Shown: positions 1 through 4,305 of the stretch, piece after piece
Layout: each line of letters opens with the position of its first letter
How positions within the stretch are numbered: position 1 is the stretch's first letter
Source of the DNA: an uncultured Lachnospiraceae bacterium
Lineage (GTDB): Bacteria > Bacillota > Clostridia > Lachnospirales > Lachnospiraceae
Length of the DNA: 5,903 nucleotides
Assembly: GCA_900555195.1 (NCBI GenBank)
Contig: USKC01000203.1
Span: 1 to 5,903, forward strand
Direction of reading: 5' to 3'
Notes under the pieces: model-generated
Databases searched by the model: none
Seen by the model: only the letters and a program-made list of their open reading frames with translations
What the model was told of the DNA's origin: nothing
Made by a program: the position numbers and the translations under genes

Positions 1-206
1 GCCTGGTCATGAACCGGCTTTTGCCCGGATCATGGCATAGCCTGTACGGACGGCAGATGAGAGAATCTTCTCCCTTCCGGACAGCCTGTAGCTTCATCCT
101 ATTTAACACTTTTTCTGATACTGAAGAACCTCTGACGTAAAGAAAAGGACGGATACATCAACGACGGGTGCTGCGCTCTGCGCTTCATCCTTATGTTCAG
201 CAATCA
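1..206 (+). other. Gene-free structured leader upstream of the regulator-ABC operon (left-truncated)
   Basis: No open frame here has a convincing start or family resemblance. One frame is open from the edge to a TAG at 38-40 (12 codons), so the tail of an upstream gene cannot be excluded. Hairpin 1 spans 6-36: CATGA 8-12 pairs with TCATG 30-34, then after one A/A mismatch CCGG 14-17 pairs with CCGG 25-28. Hairpin 2 spans 44-82: GTACGGA pairs with TCCGGAC with one mismatch, and the interior carries a GAGA/TCTC stem (59-62 with 69-72). The octamer AGCCTGTA is repeated directly at 39-46 and 83-90, flanking hairpin 2. A small GCGC/GCGC hairpin lies at 173-183. I compared this with TPP, cobalamin, FMN, SAM, T-box and guanidine consensus cores and found no match. 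Calling it a regulatory leader is an inference from its structure and from the terminator that follows. Confidence 0.4.
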
Positions 207-239
207 CGCCTTTTCGAAATCTGTCGAAAAGGCGTTTTT
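207..239 (+). terminator. Intrinsic terminator 26 nt before the first gene; candidate attenuator
   Basis: An 11-bp perfect stem, CGCCTTTTCGA (207-217) with TCGAAAAGGCG (224-234), encloses a 6-nt loop and is followed directly by TTTTT (235-239). A206-T235 can extend the stem. Only 26 nt separate it from the ATG at 266, and no promoter fits in that space, so the downstream operon must be transcribed through it. It is therefore either an attenuator in the operon leader or the terminator of an upstream gene with read-through. The segment GAAAAGG at 142-148 is identical to part of the 3' arm and could pair with CCTTTTC (209-215) of the 5' arm as an alternative antiterminator. The terminator itself is seen directly; the switching role is inferred. 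Confidence 0.85.
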
Positions 240-265
240 GGTTCCGGAAAAATGGAGGCATATCT

Positions 266-526
266 ATGGAAGAAGAAAGAGTTGCAATCATCGGCATCTT
301 TATCAGGGATACCAAAGCCGCCGGCAGGGTAAACGATCTGCTGCATGAGTACAGCGACTGTATTATCGGCCGCATGGGAATCCCGTGCCGCGAGAAATCC
401 ATAAATATTATTTCCATCGTGGTGAGCGCCAGCCAGGGTCGCATAAGTGCCCTGTCAGGGCAGCTCGGCAGGATCGAGGGCATCACTTCTAAAGCCATGC
501 AGGCTCAGGTAAAAACCGATTCATAA
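266..526 (+). CDS. TM1266-family iron-only hydrogenase system regulator
   Basis: An 86-residue protein with the hallmarks of the small family named after Thermotoga maritima TM1266, annotated as putative regulators of the [FeFe]-hydrogenase system. They have an ACT/NikR-C-like ferredoxin fold and often lie beside the hydrogenase maturase genes hydE, hydF and hydG. Visible family features are the first beta strand RVAIIGIFI (residues 5-13), the central GRMGIPC segment (about 35-41), the strand INIISIVVSA (about 46-55), and a closing helix-strand with GQLGRIEGI. There is no separate DNA-binding domain, so it probably acts by ligand sensing or protein contact; the ligand is unknown. The start is set by GGAGG at 254-258, 7 nt before the ATG. 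The ABC transporter genes follow after 43 nt on the same strand, suggesting co-transcription. No hydrogenase or maturase gene is visible in the window. The family call is firm; the biochemical role is inferred from the family. Confidence 0.9.
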   Translation: MEEERVAIIGIFIRDTKAAGRVNDLLHEYSDCIIGRMGIPCREKSINIISIVVSASQGRISALSGQLGRIEGITSKAMQAQVKTDS

Positions 527-569
527 ACAATACATGGGATCTATGATTCCCACCATAGGAGGACACATT

Positions 570-1712
570 ATGAAAAAAACAGCTTCTATCCTAGCATTCA
601 TCCTCTCCTTCTGCCTGCTCGCAGGCTGCTCTGGCAATACAGCCGCGACGCAGGAGACGGCGGCCAGTCAGCCGGTAAGCACGACAGCAGGAAGCAGCAC
701 GGAAGAAGAAAGCACACAGCCAACGCAAGACGCTGCAGAAACCGTTTCTACGGAAAACGCCGCTTCCGAAGAAGAGACTTCTTCCGAAAGCGCATCCACA
801 GGCGATGATACTGCTGTACGCGTCATGGCTCTGAAAGGCCCCACCGCTATGGGAATGGTTCAGCTTATGGACACTGCAGAGGCAGGATCTGTGGGCGGCA
901 ATTCCTACGAATTTACCATCGCCGCTTCTGCCGACGAAGTAACGCCCAGGCTGGTACAGGGAGACGCAGATATCGCCGCCGTTCCTGCCAACCTGGCTTC
1001 CGTCCTTTATAACAATACAGAAGGGCAGGTTCAGGTGCTGGCAATCAATACCCTGGGCGTCCTTTATATCGTGGAAAGTGGAGACAGCATTCAGTCAGTA
1101 AATGATCTCGCCGGCAAAACCATCTATGCCAGCGGCAAAGGTTCCACTCCTGAATACGCGCTGAATTATATTCTTTCCTCCAACGGTATCGATCCGGAAA
1201 CGGATGTAACCATTGAGTGGAAATCCGAACACTCTGAATGTGTTGCCGCTCTGACCGCAGAAGAAGGCGCAGTCGCTATGCTGCCCCAGCCTTTTGTTAC
1301 CACTGCCCAGACCAGCAATGAGAACATTCGCATCGCGCTTGACCTCACAGAGGAATGGGATGCGATCCAATCGGATGAGGAGGCCCCTAGCGCTCTTCTT
1401 ACCGGTGTTGTAGTCGTCCGCACTGAATTCGCAGATCAGCATCCGGATGCAGTGAACGCATTCCTTGATTCTTATAAGGAATCCGTAGATTATGTAAACG
1501 CCAATACAGAAGATGCTGCTCTTCTGATCGAAAAATATGATATCGTACCCGCGGCAGTAGCCACCAAGGCGCTTCCTTACTGCAACATCACTTTTATTGA
1601 GGGCGATGAGATGAAGGAGAAATTGTCCGGATATCTGAACGTCCTTTATGAACAGAATCCCACCTCTGTCGGAGGTTCGCTCCCCTCTGACGATTTCTAT
1701 TATATAAGGTAA
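570..1712 (+). CDS. ABC transporter substrate-binding lipoprotein (NMT1/SsuA-like, PBP2 fold)
   Basis: A 380-residue lipoprotein that should capture a small solute outside the membrane and deliver it to the permease encoded next. The N-terminus is a typical lipoprotein signal peptide with lipobox LAGC, giving lipidated Cys20. Residues about 21-80 form a low-complexity Ser/Thr/Glu/Ala linker, unusually long for this class. The binding domain runs from about 83 to the end. It opens with VRVMALKGPTAMGM, has the ADIAAVP strand (about 133-139), a SVNDLAGKTIYASGKGSTPEY segment spread over 176-196, and the HPDAVNAFLDSYKES helix (about 291-305). This pattern is that of the nitrate/sulfonate/taurine/thiamine-precursor binding proteins (COG0715-like). 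The ATG at 570 was chosen over an in-frame ATG at 534 because AGGAGG (557-562) lies 7 nt before it and the signal peptide starts there. A short hairpin CTATG/CATAG (541-545 with 554-558) abuts that site. The substrate cannot be read from the sequence. Confidence 0.92.
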   Translation: MKKTASILAFILSFCLLAGCSGNTAATQETAASQPVSTTAGSSTEEESTQPTQDAAETVSTENAASEEETSSESASTGDDTAVRVMALKGPTAMGMVQLMDTAEAGSVGGNSYEFTIAASADEVTPRLVQGDADIAAVPANLASVLYNNTEGQVQVLAINTLGVLYIVESGDSIQSVNDLAGKTIYASGKGSTPEYALNYILSSNGIDPETDVTIEWKSEHSECVAALTAEEGAVAMLPQPFVTTAQTSNENIRIALDLTEEWDAIQSDEEAPSALLTGVVVVRTEFADQHPDAVNAFLDSYKESVDYVNANTEDAALLIEKYDIVPAAVATKALPYCNITFIEGDEMKEKLSGYLNVLYEQNPTSVGGSLPSDDFYYIR

Positions 1713-1837
1713 TGGTTCGGAAAAGGGCGGGAAGGCAGGGCAAAAACCAGTCTCAGGAATATTCCTTTGGTCCGTTTTCCCATTGGATGCTCTAAATAGC
1801 TACTATATAAAATGAATTTCTGTGCAGGAGAAATTAT
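1713..1837 (+). other. Structured spacer between binding-protein and permease genes, with 12-bp palindrome
   Basis: This 125-nt gap is the longest inside the operon. It contains a perfect palindrome AGGAATATTCCT (1755-1766), flanked by ACCA (1746-1749) and TGGT (1768-1771), and by an outer match GGAAAA (1719-1724) with TTTTCC (1775-1780). Together these could fold the RNA into one long imperfect stem. There is no U-tract, so it is not a terminator. A stem-loop after a binding-protein gene often stabilises the upstream mRNA and keeps the binding protein in excess over the membrane subunits. A protein operator is the other possibility. Confidence 0.4.
1783..1811 (+). promoter_or_regulatory. Weak candidate internal promoter before the permease gene
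   Basis: TTGGAT (1783-1788) and TATAAA (1806-1811) are spaced by 17 nt. The -10 box matches 5 of 6 consensus positions, the -35 only 3 of 6. Initiation would fall near 1818, just before the CAGGAG ribosome binding site (1825-1830). The region is AT-rich, so chance similarity is likely. Confidence 0.25.
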
Positions 1838-2668
1838 ATGCGCAAGGATACACAGCAGACAATCAAAGGTTTCCTTCTCGCAACCCCGTCCAAAGATCCC
1901 CGCAGCAAAAGGGGACTTCGGCCCTGGGCTATAGCCTTCTGGCTGGCGGTTTGGGAGTTAACCAGCCTTTATATCGGACAGGAGATACTTCTGGTATCTC
2001 CTGTTTCTGTACTCCGCCGTCTGGCAGAGCTCGCAACAGGGGCCGGAGACCCGAAAGCCGCTCTTGACTTCTGGGCTTCCATCGCCTCCTCCTTTATCCG
2101 GATCATCGGCGGGTTTCTTTTAGCCTCTTTATCCGGCACGCTGCTAGCGGCACTGTCCGGAGCATTTCGTCCCATCCGGGATCTGTTTGCGCCAGCCATG
2201 TCCACCATCAAGGCGATTCCCGTTGCTTCCTTTATCATCCTTGTCCTAATCTGGGTACCTTCCAGAAATCTGGCCATTGTTATTTCTTTTCTCATGGTAC
2301 TTCCCGTCGTCTATACCAATGTATTGAATGGAATCGCTTCCACAGATCGGAAACTTCTGGAAATGGCGCAGGTTTTTCGGGTTCCTCTTTCGCGCCGCAT
2401 CCGCTATATCTACCTTTCACAAGTCCTTCCATTCCTGCGTTCAGGCCTTTCCCTATCTTTGGGATTATGCTGGAAGGCAGGCATAGCAGCGGAGGTCATC
2501 GGCATCCCGAAAGGCTCCATCGGCGAAAAACTCTATGAAGCCAAGGTCTATCTGCAGACGGCGGATCTATTCTCCTGGACCTTGGTCATCGTTCTGATCA
2601 GCGTTACCTTTGAAAAATGTTTTCTCGCTCTCATCGATCATCTGGTGCGGTTCGTGGAACAGCACTGA
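1838..2668 (+). CDS. ABC transporter permease (SsuC/TauC-like, binding-protein-dependent family)
   Basis: A 276-residue inner-membrane protein, of usual length for this family, expected to form the homodimeric pore of the importer. About six hydrophobic segments are visible: roughly 29-47, 83-108, 122-140, 143-165, 200-222 and 245-268. The cytoplasmic ATPase-coupling (EAA) loop is at about 175-199, reading EMAQVFRVP and then SQVLPFL. The usual Gly of the EAA-x(3)-G motif is Arg181 here, while the downstream LP pair is kept. The N-terminal 28 residues are basic and hydrophilic, as expected for a cytoplasmic start. The ATG is set by CAGGAG (1825-1830) at 7 nt. The gene ends 16 nt before the ATPase ATG, so the two are surely co-transcribed. 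The nearest families carry sulfonates, taurine, nitrate or the thiamine precursor HMP; the sequence does not decide among them. Confidence 0.93.
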   Translation: MRKDTQQTIKGFLLATPSKDPRSKRGLRPWAIAFWLAVWELTSLYIGQEILLVSPVSVLRRLAELATGAGDPKAALDFWASIASSFIRIIGGFLLASLSGTLLAALSGAFRPIRDLFAPAMSTIKAIPVASFIILVLIWVPSRNLAIVISFLMVLPVVYTNVLNGIASTDRKLLEMAQVFRVPLSRRIRYIYLSQVLPFLRSGLSLSLGLCWKAGIAAEVIGIPKGSIGEKLYEAKVYLQTADLFSWTLVIVLISVTFEKCFLALIDHLVRFVEQH

Positions 2669-2684
2669 ATCCAGGAGGAATTTC

Positions 2685-3272
2685 ATGTTGGAAAAAATCA
2701 TCATAGAAGACCTGTGCAAAAGTTTTCCGCCCAAACAAGTGCTGAACCATTTTTCCTTTACCATACAGCCTGGAGAAATCACTGCAGTTATGGCTCCTTC
2801 CGGCATTGGAAAGACCACGCTGCTCCGGATCCTCATGGGCCTTGAAACGCCGGATTCCGGCACGATCCGTGGTCTGGAGGGCAGGCACCTTTCCGCCGTC
2901 TTTCAGGAAGACCGGCTCTGTGATAATTTAAGCCCTCTCTCAAACATCCGGCTCGTCACCGGAACAGCCCTCGAAAAGGAGACGATCCTTTCTGCCCTTC
3001 GTGACGTGGGCCTGGAAGGTTGCATCTTCCAGCCGGCGAGGGAGCTGTCCGGGGGCCAGCGGCGCCGGGTCGCTCTGCTGAGAGCCCTTCTGGCAGACTG
3101 GGATCTGCTGCTGCTGGATGAGCCCTTCAAAGGGCTGGACAATGAGACCCGTCAGCTAACCATGGACTATGTATTATCCTGCTTCCACCGCTCCCCTGAC
3201 AGGGCCGTTGTGCTGGTCACGCATGATGAGGCAGAGGCCTCCTATATGGCGGACAGAATATTGACCTTATAG
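2685..3272 (+). CDS. ABC transporter ATP-binding protein (SsuB/TauB-like, compact)
   Basis: A 195-residue cytoplasmic ATPase that powers the importer. All core motifs are present in order: Walker A APSGIGKTT (37-45), Q-loop FQED (Gln74), ABC signature LSGGQ (121-125), Walker B DLLLLDE (140-146), D-loop GLD (150-152) and switch His180 in VTHDEAEA. The first Walker A glycine is replaced by Ala37; Lys43 and Thr44 are kept, so it should still hydrolyse ATP. Family members such as SsuB and TauB usually run to about 240-260 residues. This one stops some 15 residues after the H-loop, lacking the C-terminal tail, and is also short in the helical region. The ATG at 2685 is set by AGGAGG (2673-2678). 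An in-frame ATG at 2610 lies inside the permease gene and has no fitting site. The last codons and stop overlap the promoter of the next gene. Confidence 0.93.
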   Translation: MLEKIIIEDLCKSFPPKQVLNHFSFTIQPGEITAVMAPSGIGKTTLLRILMGLETPDSGTIRGLEGRHLSAVFQEDRLCDNLSPLSNIRLVTGTALEKETILSALRDVGLEGCIFQPARELSGGQRRRVALLRALLADWDLLLLDEPFKGLDNETRQLTMDYVLSCFHRSPDRAVVLVTHDEAEASYMADRILTL

Positions 3273-3290
3273 TTCTTTTCGTTATATAAT
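3261..3290 (+). promoter_or_regulatory. Sigma-A-type promoter for the AIM24 gene, overlapping the ATPase 3' end
   Basis: The -35 box TTGACC (3261-3266) matches 5 of 6 consensus bases and the -10 box TATAAT (3285-3290) matches all 6. The spacer is 18 nt. The -35 box lies within the last codons of the ATPase gene (Leu-Thr-Leu-stop). Initiation is expected near 3297, giving a leader of about 96 nt before the ATG at 3393. This is the best promoter match in the window. Confidence 0.7.
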
Positions 3291-3308
3291 ATCGCCAGAT
3301 ATCATGTC

Positions 3309-3343
3309 GGCCAAACGGCCATCCCGCGCGGAAGGGGCCGCGC
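3309..3343 (+). other. Two GC-rich hairpins in the AIM24 gene leader
   Basis: GGCC (3309-3312) pairs with GGCC (3317-3320) across a 4-nt loop. GCGCGG (3326-3331) pairs with CCGCGC (3338-3343) across AAGGGG. No T-run follows, so they do not form a standard terminator for the ABC operon; read-through into the next gene is therefore possible. They may stabilise the 5' end of the mRNA or give weak termination. Confidence 0.4.
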
Positions 3344-3392
3344 CTGCATGGCATGGATAATGAAGGTATCACTATGGGGAAAGGAGATTACT

Positions 3393-4160
3393 ATGTATCG
3401 GATTTCTAACTTTACAAACAATGATGATATTCGGATCCTGTCTTCTTTGGGGCCGTTTACAGTGATTGAATATCAGCGGGATCTGAGCGTAACGCCGCGC
3501 GATGCCCAGACGGCTTATTTCTGCCAGGAAATGAATGTGCGCAGAAGGCAGGTAATCTGTGAGCTTTCCAAAGCTCCGATCACTCTGCAGAGCGGCGCAA
3601 TGCAATGGACGGTGGGAAATGTAAATGCCACCACCGGAGTCAAGGGCGTGGGCGATCTGTTAGGCAAAGCGGTTCGTGGCAAGGTCACCGGCGAATCCGC
3701 CATCAAGCCGGAATATGTGGGAGACGGGATCCTTGTATTGGAACCTACTTACCGCCATATCCTGCTTCTGAATCTGGACGACTGGAACGGAAGCATCGTT
3801 CTGGACGACGGTCTGTTCCTGGCTTGTGACTCCAGGCTAAGGCACAGGTCGGTCATGCGTTCCAACCTCTCTTCTGCCGTTGCCGGCGGCGAAGGGCTGT
3901 TTAACTTAGGCATCAGCGGTTCCGGAGTTCTCTGCGTGGAGTCCTACTCTCCCCGCGAAGAACTGATCGAGATCACGCTTCAAAATGATGTGCTGAAAAT
4001 AGACGGAAATATGGCAATCGCATGGAGCGGTTCCCTGGAATTTACTGTAGAACGTTCCGGGAAATCCCTTATCGGTTCCGCAGCGTCCGGCGAAGGCCTG
4101 GTAAATGTCTACAGAGGTACGGGCAAGGTGCTGATGGCCCCCGTGGCGGAACGCAATTAA
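3393..4160 (+). CDS. AIM24 / DUF124 family protein (TIGR00266-like)
   Basis: A 255-residue protein of the family containing yeast mitochondrial Aim24 and many bacterial proteins of unknown biochemical function. The protein is rich in short beta strands and glycines, with no signal peptide or membrane segment, so it is likely cytosolic. Visible marks are an LQSGAMQW strand (65-72), then YVGDGILVLEP (108-118), and two related glycine motifs, AGGEGLFNLGISGSG (164-178) and ASGEGLVNVYRGTGKV (231-246). These look like an internal repeat of the beta-sandwich fold. The ATG at 3393 is chosen because AAAGGAG (3379-3385) precedes it at 7 nt. An in-frame ATG at 3348 would add 15 residues but lies beside a GC-rich hairpin without a binding site. 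The gene has its own promoter and terminator, so its proximity to the ABC operon need not mean shared function. Family assignment is strong; function is unknown. Confidence 0.92.
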   Translation: MYRISNFTNNDDIRILSSLGPFTVIEYQRDLSVTPRDAQTAYFCQEMNVRRRQVICELSKAPITLQSGAMQWTVGNVNATTGVKGVGDLLGKAVRGKVTGESAIKPEYVGDGILVLEPTYRHILLLNLDDWNGSIVLDDGLFLACDSRLRHRSVMRSNLSSAVAGGEGLFNLGISGSGVLCVESYSPREELIEITLQNDVLKIDGNMAIAWSGSLEFTVERSGKSLIGSAASGEGLVNVYRGTGKVLMAPVAERN

Positions 4161-4179
4161 ATCGTCCTTTTTGCAGCAA

Positions 4180-4203
4180 CTCTGTCAAGCGCCCCGCACA
4201 GAG
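4180..4203 (+). other. Small hairpin between AIM24 stop and terminator
   Basis: CTCTGT (4180-4185) pairs with ACAGAG (4198-4203) over a 12-nt loop, in the 3' untranslated part of the AIM24 transcript. No T-run follows. It may simply stabilise the mRNA end. Confidence 0.25.
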
Positions 4204-4228
4204 GGTGCAGTTCAGATGCGTTATTTAG

Positions 4229-4276
4229 AAATATCCCGCAGCTTGGCGCCATAGCCTGCTGCGGGATATTTTGTTT
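4229..4276 (+). terminator. Strong intrinsic terminator between convergent units
   Basis: A 14-bp perfect stem, AAATATCCCGCAGC (4229-4242) with GCTGCGGGATATTT (4258-4271), encloses a 15-nt loop and is followed by TTTTGTTT-like sequence on the plus strand. It ends the AIM24 transcript. On the minus strand the same stem is followed by a poorer T-tract (TCTAAAT), so it may also partly terminate the converging glycosyltransferase transcript, whose stop codon is at 4306-4308. Confidence 0.88.
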
Positions 4277-4305
4277 GAAATCAGAAACTTCTTTTCACAG
4301 CCGTA

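Noticed and set aside
1..60. TPP riboswitch (GAACC, GGATCATG resemble parts of the thi-box)
   Set aside because: The flanking bases do not pair as in P5, the GCGNAGGGA end is missing, and the CTGAGA core is not visible. The NMT1-like transporter made it tempting, but the match is not there.
173..183. T-box antiterminator (GGGTGCTGCGC resembles GGTGGNACCGCG)
   Set aside because: The invariant T-box core is not present and the operon is not an aminoacyl-tRNA or amino acid biosynthesis unit.
103..498. Minus-strand 131-codon open frame opposite the regulator gene
   Set aside because: It runs antisense to the well-recognised TM1266 family gene and through the terminator hairpin, and it shows no family resemblance.
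1822..2067. Plus-strand 81-codon open frame overlapping the permease start
   Set aside because: Out of frame with the permease, Arg/Pro/Gly-rich as expected for a shadow frame, and no ribosome binding site of its own.
3309..3343. Terminator of the ABC operon
   Set aside because: The hairpins are GC-rich but have no following T-run, and they lie downstream of the AIM24 promoter, so they are better read as part of its leader.
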